From: JAXLVB01 sp046329195 | GTDB lineage: Bacteria > Bacteroidota > Bacteroidia > Cytophagales > Spirosomataceae | Direction of reading: 5' to 3' | Length of the DNA stretch: 64,000 nucleotides | NCBI GenBank assembly: GCA_046329195.1 | Contig: JAXLVB010000001.1 | Span: 248,001-312,000, forward strand | Part shown: one piece after another, positions 9,046 through 17,038 of the stretch | How the letters are laid out: the number at the start of each line of letters is the position of its first letter | Position numbering within the stretch: the stretch's first letter is position 1 | Program-made: the position numbers and the translations under genes | Notes under the pieces: generated by a model | Databases searched by the model: none | The model's input: only the letters and a program-made list of their open reading frames with translations | What the model was told of the DNA's origin: nothing

Positions 9046-10113
9046 ATGAAAAATTCCAAAATTGCGGGGATTGGGTATTATGTTCCCGAGCGAGTGGTGA
9101 CCAACCAAGAGCTAATCAAAGTAATGGATACCTCTGATGAATGGATACAAGAGCGCACGGGTATTCAGGAGCGTCGTTATGCACAAAAGCACCACGAAAC
9201 CTCCACTACCATGGGCGTAAAAGCTGCTGAGATTGCGATTCAGCGGGCCGGTATTACTAAAGACGACATTGATTTTATCATTTTTGCTACCCTCAGCCCA
9301 GACTATTATTTTCCGGGTTGTGGCGTGTTGCTACAGCGTGAAATGGGCATTACGCACAACGAAGTAGGCGCTCTTGACATCCGCAACCAGTGCTCTGGTT
9401 TTGTCTATGGTCTCTCGATTGCAGACCAATTTGTCAAAACAGGCATGTACAAAAATGTACTTTTGGTCGGTGCCGAAATGCACTCTATGGGACTTGAATT
9501 TAGTACACGAGGACGAAACGTGTCGGTGATTTTTGGAGATGGCGCCGGAGCCGTGGTGATTCAACCGACCGACAAAGAAGGCCAAGGGATTTTGACCACT
9601 CACCTCCACGCCGACGGCACACACGCTGAGCAATTAGCCATGATTAACCCAGGCAGCCACGGTGGATACCACTTTGATAAAATGGGTGTAGAGATTGATT
9701 TCGGGTATCCAGACGTAGAATTTGGCGAAATTTTCGTCACGCAAGGAATGCTGGACAACGCCCAATTGTACCCTAACATGGACGGACAGCTGGTCTTTAA
9801 AACGGCTGTGGTGAAATTTCCGCAGGTGATTGCCGAGGCTTTGCAAAAAACAGGCTTGCAACCCTCTGATATTGACTTGTTTGTGCCACACCAAGCCAAC
9901 TTACGCATCTCCGAATTCGTTCGGATGAAATTAGGATTACCCCCCGAAAAAGTCTGGAACAATATCCAAAAATACGGTAACACCACAGCCGCTTCGATTC
10001 CGATTGCGCTTTGTGAGGCTTGGGAAGCAGGCAAAGTCAAAGAAGGTGACTTAGTATGTTTGGCTGCTTTTGGCGCTGGCTTTACCTGGGGCTCGGCACT
10101 GATTCGCTGGTAA
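9046..10113 (+). CDS. fabH: 3-oxoacyl-ACP synthase III (FabH / KASIII family)
   Basis: 355 aa. The start MKNSKIAGIGYYVPERVVTN is typical of KASIII. The catalytic Cys is in RNQCSGFVYG, the His in VPHQANLRI and the Asn in KYGNTTAASIPIAL, so the triad is complete. The enzyme condenses acetyl-CoA or a branched acyl-CoA with malonyl-ACP to start fatty acid synthesis in the cytoplasm. It stands outside a plsX/fabD cluster, so it may be an accessory KASIII. A thioesterase gene follows, which fits a lipid-related neighbourhood. Confidence 0.9.
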   Translation: MKNSKIAGIGYYVPERVVTNQELIKVMDTSDEWIQERTGIQERRYAQKHHETSTTMGVKAAEIAIQRAGITKDDIDFIIFATLSPDYYFPGCGVLLQREMGITHNEVGALDIRNQCSGFVYGLSIADQFVKTGMYKNVLLVGAEMHSMGLEFSTRGRNVSVIFGDGAGAVVIQPTDKEGQGILTTHLHADGTHAEQLAMINPGSHGGYHFDKMGVEIDFGYPDVEFGEIFVTQGMLDNAQLYPNMDGQLVFKTAVVKFPQVIAEALQKTGLQPSDIDLFVPHQANLRISEFVRMKLGLPPEKVWNNIQKYGNTTAASIPIALCEAWEAGKVKEGDLVCLAAFGAGFTWGSALIRW

Positions 10114-10244
10114 AAACCAATGGTCAACTTCAGTGAACCGAACCAACTTAGAGGTTATATATACAAAATAACCCAATTGCAAGAGCGTATATATTGCTAA
10201 TGGTCAGCAATTTATGTACAAGTTGTAATCAGTGACGAATCACA

Positions 10245-10302
10245 AAAAAGGCGTTGGATTAAGAACATTGTTGTACCTTTGTGCTTGATTCAACGCCTTT
10301 TT
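10245..10302 (+). promoter_or_regulatory. Promoter of the thioesterase gene, flanked by a 12-bp inverted repeat
   Basis: TTG at 10254-10256 and TACCTTTG at 10274-10281 are separated by 17 bases, a textbook Bacteroidota promoter. Perfect arms AAAAAGGCGTTG (10245-10256) and CAACGCCTTTTT (10291-10302) flank it; the left arm contains the -33 element. The repeat could be an operator, or a long-loop terminator for read-through from fabH. Confidence 0.7.
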
Positions 10303-10304
10303 CT

Positions 10305-10829
10305 ATGTTTGTAATTGCTCCCGACAAGTCGTATCCTAAAAAAACCGAGTCGAAATCCATCATTCGCTTTCAGGACTGCGACCCGCTCAACCACCTCAAC
10401 AACGCCAAATATTTCGATTACTATTTCAATTCTCGAGAAGACCAACAAGCACTTTTGTATGGCCTCCGAGCCGATTATTCGTTTCGTACCTACAATGCCA
10501 GTTGGGTAGTGTATCAGCACCAAATTGCCTATATCCGTCCTGCCAATGTGAGCGAATGGGTCACGATTCAGTCAAGTGTCATTTACTTTGATGACACTAC
10601 CAAAGTAACCGAATACGTGATGACTGACGAACCCAAAACCCAACTCAAAAATGTGCTCTGGACTATCTCGAAGTACATTTCGGTCGAAACAGGCCGGGTG
10701 ATTCCGCACCACCCCGAACTGATGGACTACCTCAATGCGATTGCCTTAAAAGGAGTTGATTATCAAAATCTTACCTTTAATCAGCGCATCAAGCAAATCA
10801 AGCAAGAATTAGCCGCAGGGCAGTATTGA
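10305..10829 (+). CDS. Acyl-CoA thioesterase, hotdog fold (4HBT / YbgC-FadM type)
   Basis: 174 aa. I use the ATG at 10305; a GTG at 10281 lies inside the -7 promoter element and would not be transcribed. The motif FQDCDPLNHLNNAKYFDYY carries the Asp-His-Asn pattern of the hotdog thioesterases that hydrolyse acyl-CoA or acyl-ACP. The next gene begins inside its stop codon (TGATG), so the two are translationally coupled. Confidence 0.82.
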   Translation: MFVIAPDKSYPKKTESKSIIRFQDCDPLNHLNNAKYFDYYFNSREDQQALLYGLRADYSFRTYNASWVVYQHQIAYIRPANVSEWVTIQSSVIYFDDTTKVTEYVMTDEPKTQLKNVLWTISKYISVETGRVIPHHPELMDYLNAIALKGVDYQNLTFNQRIKQIKQELAAGQY

Positions 10830-11659
10830 TGTACGTTTATTCTATGAAACGCATGCTCCAATTCGTTAAAATCACTGCTCTTGCTTATGCGATTTTGCTA
10901 GGCTCTGCTGTGATTTTTCAGAAACAGTATGCGTTTCGAAACAAAGTCCTAACCACCAGCTACTCGTATCACTTCAAGCATCAAGTACCTTTTGAAGAAC
11001 GTTGGTACGACCCCGATACCACACTGCATATCAATGCGTTGTACTTCAAAACCGACACCACGAAGCGCAAAGGACTAGTACTCTATTTTCATGGCAATGC
11101 CGACAACCTGGCTCGTTGGGGCAGCTATGCACCCGATTTCACTCGCAATGGCTACGATGTTTTGATAATTGATTATCCTCAATTCGGCAAAAGCACCGGG
11201 CCATTGACCGAAGCATCGCTGCTGCTTTGTGCCAACTATGTGTACCAACAAGCCTTGAAGACCTTTCCCGAAAACCAAGTCGTGGTGTATGGTCGGTCGT
11301 TGGGTACGGGTGTGGCTACGTATGTGGCCTCGACCCACCACCCCAAGATGCTCTTGCTCGAAACCCCCTACTACAACCTGCCCGCCATCGGCCAGAGCCA
11401 TTTGCCTATCTTACCGTTTGAGTTGTTTAGCAAAGTAAAACTCCACACCGACCAGTGGATTCGACAAGTGCCCTGCCCCTTACACCTGTTTCATGGCACG
11501 CAAGACGAAATTGTCCCCTACGAGCATAGCCTTCGTTTGGCCAAGCGATTGGGGCAACCACCGAGTCAATTGCTGACCACTATCCCCCACGGAAAGCATA
11601 AAAATTTAGCTAATTTTAAAGCCTATCATGTGGCTTTGGATAGTTGCTTGGCCAACTAA
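10829..11659 (+). CDS. Membrane-anchored alpha/beta hydrolase (BEM46/ABHD13-like)
   Basis: About 276 aa. The ATG at 10829 overlaps the previous stop; an ATG at 10844 (MKRMLQFVK) is also possible. One hydrophobic segment near the N-terminus (ALAYAILLGSAVIF) should anchor it in the inner membrane. The hydrolase core has LYFHGNADN (oxyanion loop), the nucleophile elbow GRSLGTG, the Asp region GTQDEIVP and the catalytic His in IPHGKHKN. Function is a serine hydrolase of unknown substrate. Coupling to the thioesterase gene suggests a lipid or ester substrate. Confidence 0.82.
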   Translation: MYVYSMKRMLQFVKITALAYAILLGSAVIFQKQYAFRNKVLTTSYSYHFKHQVPFEERWYDPDTTLHINALYFKTDTTKRKGLVLYFHGNADNLARWGSYAPDFTRNGYDVLIIDYPQFGKSTGPLTEASLLLCANYVYQQALKTFPENQVVVYGRSLGTGVATYVASTHHPKMLLLETPYYNLPAIGQSHLPILPFELFSKVKLHTDQWIRQVPCPLHLFHGTQDEIVPYEHSLRLAKRLGQPPSQLLTTIPHGKHKNLANFKAYHVALDSCLAN

Positions 11660-11750
11660 CTGTCAGAAAATCAGCTAAGTCTCAACAAAAACTCCGACCT
11701 TTGTAAGCTTTTGTTTTCTTAATCCAGAAAACAATTCGTTGACCAATACT

Positions 11751-13136
11751 ATGACTTTCGAAGATTTCGCCCTTAATCGTCAGCTTCTCAATGCCATTGA
11801 AGACGCTGGCTATCAGGCTCCTACACCTATCCAAGTGCAAGCTATTCCGCTCGTTGCGGCGGGGCACGATGTGCTCGGCATTGCCCAAACGGGTACAGGC
11901 AAAACGGCAGCCTATGTGTTGCCCTTGCTGATGAAAATCAAATATGCTCAAGGCACACACATGCGAGCGCTCATTTTGGCACCCACACGAGAACTGGTTT
12001 TGCAAATAGATGAGGCTATTTCGCAGTTAGCCAAATACACCGACATCCGCCATGTAGCGTTGTTTGGAGGGCTGGGTCCCAAAACACAAATTGAAACCAT
12101 TCAAAAGGGCATTGACATCATCGTGGCCACGCCCGGGCGATTTATGGATATTTATCTCAAGGGCGAAATCTGGACCAAAGAGCTCAAAGTAATGGTACTG
12201 GATGAAGCCGATAAGATGATGGACATGGGCTTTATGCCTCAGATTCGGCGGATTTTGGAGGTGATTCCACGCAAGCGGCAGAATCTGTTGTTTTCAGCTA
12301 CCTTTCCACCCAAAGTAGAACGACTATCCGAAGAGTTTTTGGAGTTTCCGCACAAGGTAGAAGTTACGCCTCAAGCCACTACCGCCGAGATGGTCAGTCA
12401 GGTGATTTATGAAGCACCGAACTTTCGGACCAAAATCAACCTGCTTTCGTGGTTACTTCAGCAAGAAGACTTCAAGCGAGTCATTGTGTTTGTACGCTCC
12501 AAAGACTCTGCCGACAACATTTATAAGTTTATTGCTCGGAAGGTCATTGCCGAAAACGAAGTACGGGTGCTTCATGCCAACAAGGGTCAAAACTCTCGCC
12601 TCAATGCGATGGATGCCTTCAGAGAAGGGAATGTGCGAGTGTTGGTAACGACCGACGTGGTTTCGAGAGGGATTGACATTCAAGAAGTTAGCCATGTAAT
12701 AAACTTTGATGTACCGCTGATTTACGAAGACTACGTGCATCGGATTGGGCGTACTGGGCGAGCCTTGCACAGCGGTGAGGCCATCACCTTTGTGACTATG
12801 GCCGAAGAATACCACATCCGAAAAATTGAAGCGATTATTCGGCAAACGATTCCTCGAATCCCTTTTCCGGTAGAAGTAGAACAAGTTGAAACCCCGTTTG
12901 AAGAACGGCAAGTAATGCTTCGGGAAATAGATAGTCAAAAGAAAAAAGAAAATCCTGATTTTAAGGGAGCTTTCCACGAAAAGAAAGCATCAAAAAAGAG
13001 TAGAGCCCCTAAAAATACGGTGAAAAAATCAGCTTTTGTGTCAGGTTCGGGCAAAACAAAGAGTACAGGTGCAAAAAAGGAAGGCGGGAAATCGAAAAAT
13101 CAATCGAAAAAAAATTTTCTGAAACAAAGAAAATAA
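11751..13136 (+). CDS. DEAD-box ATP-dependent RNA helicase (RhlE/DeaD type)
   Basis: 461 aa from the ATG at 11751; a TTG at 11739 is the alternative. The motifs are in order: Q motif (PTPIQVQAIP), I (AQTGTGKT), Ia (APTRELVLQ), II (DEAD), III (SAT), IV (VFVRSK), V (TTDVVSRGIDI) and VI (HRIGRTGRA). The C-terminal tail, from about residue 400, is rich in Lys and Ser and probably binds RNA. It should unwind structured RNA during ribosome assembly or decay. GACCTTTG at 11695-11702 is a near-match to the -7 element. Confidence 0.93.
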   Translation: MTFEDFALNRQLLNAIEDAGYQAPTPIQVQAIPLVAAGHDVLGIAQTGTGKTAAYVLPLLMKIKYAQGTHMRALILAPTRELVLQIDEAISQLAKYTDIRHVALFGGLGPKTQIETIQKGIDIIVATPGRFMDIYLKGEIWTKELKVMVLDEADKMMDMGFMPQIRRILEVIPRKRQNLLFSATFPPKVERLSEEFLEFPHKVEVTPQATTAEMVSQVIYEAPNFRTKINLLSWLLQQEDFKRVIVFVRSKDSADNIYKFIARKVIAENEVRVLHANKGQNSRLNAMDAFREGNVRVLVTTDVVSRGIDIQEVSHVINFDVPLIYEDYVHRIGRTGRALHSGEAITFVTMAEEYHIRKIEAIIRQTIPRIPFPVEVEQVETPFEERQVMLREIDSQKKKENPDFKGAFHEKKASKKSRAPKNTVKKSAFVSGSGKTKSTGAKKEGGKSKNQSKKNFLKQRK

Positions 13137-13191
13137 TAACTTCGCCCTTCCGCACGTTATTAACAAACGGAACTTCCGCCTAATCAGGACC

Positions 13192-13971
13192 ATGAAGACG
13201 ATTGAATCGAAGAGGTTTGTACTTCTTAGCATATCGCTAACCCTTGCTGTAGCTGTAGTAAATGGAGTCATTGCTCAAGCCAATCAGTTTGTGAGTAGCA
13301 AACAAGTAGTACGAGATACCGCCGAACCTGCCGACAAAAATTCGTACAGACCGGGGATTTCTAACTTACACATCGTTCCCTTGTTTGGAGAACTACCCCG
13401 CAGCACTTTTCAGAAAAAAGAAGACGAGCGTTTCTTCCAAAACTGCGACAAACTTTTCCCAAACCGCCAAGAAGCTAGTGCTTTTTTTGCGGAGCGAGCA
13501 TGGGATTATCTGAAAGAAGGTGAGCTCGACACAGCGGTATATCGTTTCAATTTGGCTTACTTGCTCAACCCCAACAGTGCAGAGGCCTACTGGGGTTTAG
13601 GAGTTATTAGCTTTCACCGCAACGACCTACCCGAAGCTATACGGTTGTTGGGCAAAGGCTTGGTAGTAGAGCCTAAAAACGCCCCACTGATGGTGGATTT
13701 GGCCACGCTACATCTGAACTACTTCAAGCAGAAAAACGACACATTAGACATCACAAAGGCCGAGCACTTGCTCAATCAATCTATTGCCATTGAGCCAAAC
13801 AATGCTAATGCTTACCTCAAATTGTCCATTGCTGAGTTTTATCAACAACACTACGACGAAGCCTGGGCCGATTTACATAAATGCCGCCAGCTTGACCTTT
13901 CGAGCTTAGACCTCACTTTTTTGGCCGAGTTAAAATCCAAAAAAGAAGACCCTCAAGGGGTGTTTAAATAG
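13192..13971 (+). CDS. Tetratricopeptide-repeat protein, exported
   Basis: 259 aa. A hydrophobic N-terminal segment (FVLLSISLTLAVAVVNGVIAQ) looks like a signal peptide or anchor. From about residue 100 there are three TPR units (AWDYLKEGELDTAVYRFNLAYLLNP..., AYWGLGVISFHRNDLPEAIRLLGKG, AYLKLSIAEFYQQHYDEAWADL). TPR proteins serve as scaffolds; no enzymatic motif is seen. It lies 55 bases after the helicase gene and may share its transcript. Confidence 0.75.
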   Translation: MKTIESKRFVLLSISLTLAVAVVNGVIAQANQFVSSKQVVRDTAEPADKNSYRPGISNLHIVPLFGELPRSTFQKKEDERFFQNCDKLFPNRQEASAFFAERAWDYLKEGELDTAVYRFNLAYLLNPNSAEAYWGLGVISFHRNDLPEAIRLLGKGLVVEPKNAPLMVDLATLHLNYFKQKNDTLDITKAEHLLNQSIAIEPNNANAYLKLSIAEFYQQHYDEAWADLHKCRQLDLSSLDLTFLAELKSKKEDPQGVFK

Positions 13972-14034
13972 CCAAACACGGTTGATAACGTGTGTTTTAG
14001 CTAATTGAAAACGGAATTAGAATAACTGTCTCAT

Positions 14035-14158
14035 CTGAATGCTGGACAAAACGAAGACTACCCATACGGAAGGCTCAAGCGAGGGTGCTAGAACTAGGTC
14101 GTAGGGGCGTATGGCATACGCCCAATAGGAGCCAATTTATATTTTGTCCAGCAATCAG
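14035..14158. mobile_element. MITE-like element with 17-bp terminal inverted repeats and 9-bp target duplication
   Basis: The ends CTGAATGCTGGACAAAA (14035-14051) and TTTTGTCCAGCAATCAG (14142-14158) are inverted copies that match at 16 of 17 positions. They are flanked immediately by CTGTCTCAT on both sides (14026-14034 and 14159-14167), a perfect 9-bp direct repeat as left by transposition. The 124-bp body has no ORF, so it depends on a transposase elsewhere. It contains the palindrome GGGCGTATGGCATACGCCC at 14105-14123, which occurs again near 26.3 kb. Confidence 0.8.
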
Positions 14159-14169
14159 CTGTCTCATAC

Positions 14170-14208
14170 ATAAAAAGGGCTAAGGTACAATACCTTAGCC
14201 CTTTTTAT
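14170..14208. terminator. Bidirectional intrinsic terminator
   Basis: A perfect 18-bp stem (ATAAAAAGGGCTAAGGTA and its complement) with a 3-base loop has an A tract on one side and a T tract on the other. It lies between the convergent TPR and S41 peptidase genes and can end both. Confidence 0.9.
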
Positions 14209-14224
14209 GTTCTTAACTATGCAT

Positions 14225-15631
14225 CTATCTCTTTCCATGTCCTGTAATTAGCGCCTTGATTTGGGTTAATTCTAAGTCAATATTACTTAGCTTGTCTTCA
14301 ATTTGATACGGTGTCGGATAATCGGGCATCACACCATGATCTGAGTCTTTGATACCCAAGTGGTGGGTTATTTGATAACTATTAAAGTTCACTCTGAGTC
14401 TTGAATGAGGTAAAATAATACTGCTTCCTGCCATTCCTCGAGAGCCGTATTCGCTACCACCCGTTTCTTCACCTACCACAGTAGCATTTTTTCGATATTT
14501 CAGATGACTGGCTACAAAACTGGCCATCGAAAAAGTACCGCCATTGGTCAAGACAAAAAGCTTACCGTCGAAATGGTTTTTCTTCTTTTTGAAAAAGGGA
14601 AAAATATGATTCCAGCCGTATTTGTTCGGAAATTGCAAGGGATTGAGCATAAACAAAAGGGGGGTAATGCGCTCAAAAAAACCAGCTTTTATCCGTGGGT
14701 TGAGCATCATTAAGTTGGGTTTTCGGCCAAAAGTAAAACCTCGGATTGGTTCGTCTAGCAAATAACTTAGCAAGGCATTTCCCTTGAAAATAGACCCACC
14801 TCCATTGTTGCGAAGGTCAAGAATCAGGTTTTGGATTTTATGGTCTTTTAGGTAGCCGAATACGTCTCGATACGTTCTGGCATTGTGTTTTCCAAAAAAT
14901 TGGTCAATATCCAACAGCATGGTGGTACTATCAAAATCGGTGGTATAGAGCGCTACGTTGTTCCCCTGTATGACCCGCCGAGTTGTATCTTTTGTCGGAT
15001 TTTTGGAGGGGGTTGGCTTTAATACCTTAGCTGCTACGTTTATCGTTGTTGTATCACCTGCTTTGTTTCTTATGGAGAAAACATACGTGTCGGGTTTTTG
15101 TAAGAGGATATACAAGAACACTGCAAAATTGTGTTCAGCTACATAAGTTCGATGAGTCGTGTTATACCCATCCGAAAACGCCAAACTTTCCATTTTCGGA
15201 ATCAACTCCCCGACTTGTTGGCCATTGACACTTAAAATTTCATCGCCTTTGTTCCACAAAGAATCTTGGGATTGAACATAAACCCGACGACCCAATACCC
15301 AGACCTCAACTGGACATAACGCTGGTGCTTGGGTTTGTTTGTTCGTTCCCTGAACGCCCATGTGCCCACAACCTACCTTACCTACTGCCTGCCGAATCAT
15401 CGCCAAAAAATCTAAATTAGTCGTAGTGATAGAACAGGCGTTTTTCAAACTGTCATAAAACGCATCCATGCGAGGCTGGGGGGTGTAGCTATGATAGGCT
15501 GGGTGAAACTTTTTGAGGTATTTGTTCATATAACTTAGGTCCTCTCGCCTTTGCTCAGGTGTGATGCTTGGTTTCTGAGCATGTAAAGAAAAGGTAAACA
15601 TACAAAGTACGACGGCTATAACTAGGCGCAT
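14225..15631 (-). CDS. S41 family (C-terminal processing-type) peptidase, secreted
   Basis: About 468 aa from the ATG at 15631, which begins a signal peptide (MRLVIAVVLCMFTFSLHAQ); the upstream in-frame start would put extra polar residues before it. A PDZ-like segment (GDEILSVNGQQVGELIP) precedes the S41 core (LILDLRNNGGGSIFKGN and LTNGGTFSMASFVASHLK). The Ser of GGTFSMAS is the likely nucleophile, with a Lys further on as base. It is a periplasmic or lipoprotein-associated protease of unknown target. Confidence 0.85.
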   Translation of the reverse strand: MRLVIAVVLCMFTFSLHAQKPSITPEQRREDLSYMNKYLKKFHPAYHSYTPQPRMDAFYDSLKNACSITTTNLDFLAMIRQAVGKVGCGHMGVQGTNKQTQAPALCPVEVWVLGRRVYVQSQDSLWNKGDEILSVNGQQVGELIPKMESLAFSDGYNTTHRTYVAEHNFAVFLYILLQKPDTYVFSIRNKAGDTTTINVAAKVLKPTPSKNPTKDTTRRVIQGNNVALYTTDFDSTTMLLDIDQFFGKHNARTYRDVFGYLKDHKIQNLILDLRNNGGGSIFKGNALLSYLLDEPIRGFTFGRKPNLMMLNPRIKAGFFERITPLLFMLNPLQFPNKYGWNHIFPFFKKKKNHFDGKLFVLTNGGTFSMASFVASHLKYRKNATVVGEETGGSEYGSRGMAGSSIILPHSRLRVNFNSYQITHHLGIKDSDHGVMPDYPTPYQIEDKLSNIDLELTQIKALITGHGKR

Positions 15632-15686
15632 AAATGGAGTGGTTGGGTGGATGGTAGAGGGATTGTTTTTAGTTATCAAGTCCTGA

Positions 15687-16394
15687 TTACTTTACGGCCT
15701 CAGGTACTCGCTTCATGGTTAGCTTGGCTCGGTAATGCTTGGTAAAACGTGCCGACACTATCCCCAAAATAATTCCAGGTACAAACCAAGGAATCAACTG
15801 CAAAAAAGCAGGCGTTCCTTCGGGGTAGTAGCGACTCATGTTTACACAAAAAGCAGTGACAGTAGCGGTGTAAGAGCCTATCATCTTGCCCAGATGCGAA
15901 AAGAACCAGTGCATTTTTTGTGCTTCTTTTTGGCCAACAAAAATACGGATGTCGTTCCAACCGTTTACAAAAATCAAGGTTCCAAATGCTGCAAATAGTA
16001 TGGCCATCATGTACTGATTTTGTAAGGTTGTGAAAACAGCATAGCCCATCATAACCGCCCCACAAGTCATGGCCAGCCACGCAGCCAGACGGTCGGTGAG
16101 GGTAGCTGAGCGTACTGATTTTTTGAGGCGTAAGGCTCGCACGCCTGTGAATGTCTGATAAAAACTCAAGATGGCAATGCACAAAAAGAACTGCAAAAAC
16201 AATTGGGTTGGCCGTAGCGAGAACATCCCGACCGTAGTGACAAATACGCCAAACATCCCCCAATAGTAAATAGTACCCCAAAAATTGTGAGCCTTGCCCC
16301 CTTTCTTGACCACCATCGGAACGATGCCGGTTACTAATGAAACGAATCCACAGATGACATGGATAACGAGCAGAACTTGATAAGCCGATTTCAT
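15687..16394 (-). CDS. Multi-pass membrane protein, DUF2306-like
   Basis: 235 aa from the ATG at 16394 (MKSAYQVLLVIHVICGFVSL). The longer frame up to 16676 runs through a low-quality region and is not used. There are six or seven hydrophobic segments with conserved-looking His residues in HVICG, KAHNFWG and KMHWFFSHLGKM, placed as in small heme-binding or DUF2306 membrane proteins. The function is unknown. Confidence 0.65.
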   Translation of the reverse strand: MKSAYQVLLVIHVICGFVSLVTGIVPMVVKKGGKAHNFWGTIYYWGMFGVFVTTVGMFSLRPTQLFLQFFLCIAILSFYQTFTGVRALRLKKSVRSATLTDRLAAWLAMTCGAVMMGYAVFTTLQNQYMMAILFAAFGTLIFVNGWNDIRIFVGQKEAQKMHWFFSHLGKMIGSYTATVTAFCVNMSRYYPEGTPAFLQLIPWFVPGIILGIVSARFTKHYRAKLTMKRVPEAVK

Positions 16395-16680
16395 AATACG
16401 AGCGTGTTTTGTGTTGTTTCGTTTGCGAGATGAAGCAAAAGTAAAAGCACCAAACACACCCTGCAACTTAAAGGGTCTAACAACAAAAAACGGGGATATT
16501 TGACAAGAAAATGGGCTTTTTGTCAGGGTTTGGGATGAATGACAAAGGGAGAATGGGTGGATAGATGCTAATTCATACCTGCCAATTGGTAATGAAAGAA
16601 TGGCTTGTCTATATGCGATGAAAATGCGATGAAATGAATAGTGTTGGATGTAGTATAAAAAAATTAAATTTAGCACCTAT

Positions 16681-16911
16681 AGTGCCCTGTGGAGCAATAC
16701 GGGCTGGGGGGCGTTTAGTAAGCTATCACAGACCCGCGGGGGTAGTTGGTAGTAGTGTAGTCAGTGGGGACACTGACTACGGCGGAGTGCCCTGCGGAGC
16801 AATACGGCTTGGGGGGCGTTAGGCCATCACAGACCCAGGTTGCTGGTGCGGCCTACGCACAGCGAGGGTAGTTGGTAGTAGTGTAGTCAGTGTCTCCACT
16901 GACTACGGCGG
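16681..16911. repeat. Two tandem hairpin repeats (REP-like)
   Basis: Copy 1 (16681-16785) and copy 2 (16786-16911) both start AGTGCCCTG.GGAGCAATACGG and both end with a 10-bp perfect hairpin GTAGTCAGTG-loop-CACTGACTAC followed by GGCGG. The loops are GGGA in copy 1 and TCTC in copy 2. Copy 2 has extra internal DNA holding another small hairpin (GTGCG...CGCAC). GC content is far above that of the flanking DNA. These are extragenic palindromic repeats, probably mobilised by a REP-type transposase. Confidence 0.75.
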
Positions 16912-16933
16912 AGAAATTGACATAATTGCTTCA

Positions 16934-17038
16934 ATGAAAGTGTCAGTGAAAGTAGAATTAGGGCTGGCTGCTGATGCAACAGAATTAACAAGTGTCCAAA
17001 TTCAAAAAATAGTAGATACAATCATCGAATCAATATGA
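16934..17038 (+). pseudogene. Fragment of a gene cut by the hairpin repeats
   Basis: An in-frame stretch ends MKVSVKVELGLAADATEL...IVDTIIESI at a TGA (17036-17038) that overlaps the next ATG by 4 bases (ATGA). The frame also runs back through hairpin copy 2 without a stop. A real 34-aa gene is possible, but the sequence looks like the C-terminus of a longer protein whose front was lost when the repeats arrived. No family is recognised. Confidence 0.45.

Noticed and set aside
10281..10304. GTG start for the thioesterase at 10281
   Set aside because: The GTG overlaps the last base of the -7 promoter element, so it lies upstream of the expected transcript start.
16634..16822. 62-codon + frame over the hairpin repeats
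   Set aside because: Most of it is repeat copy 1 and the stop falls inside copy 2; no independent sign of coding.
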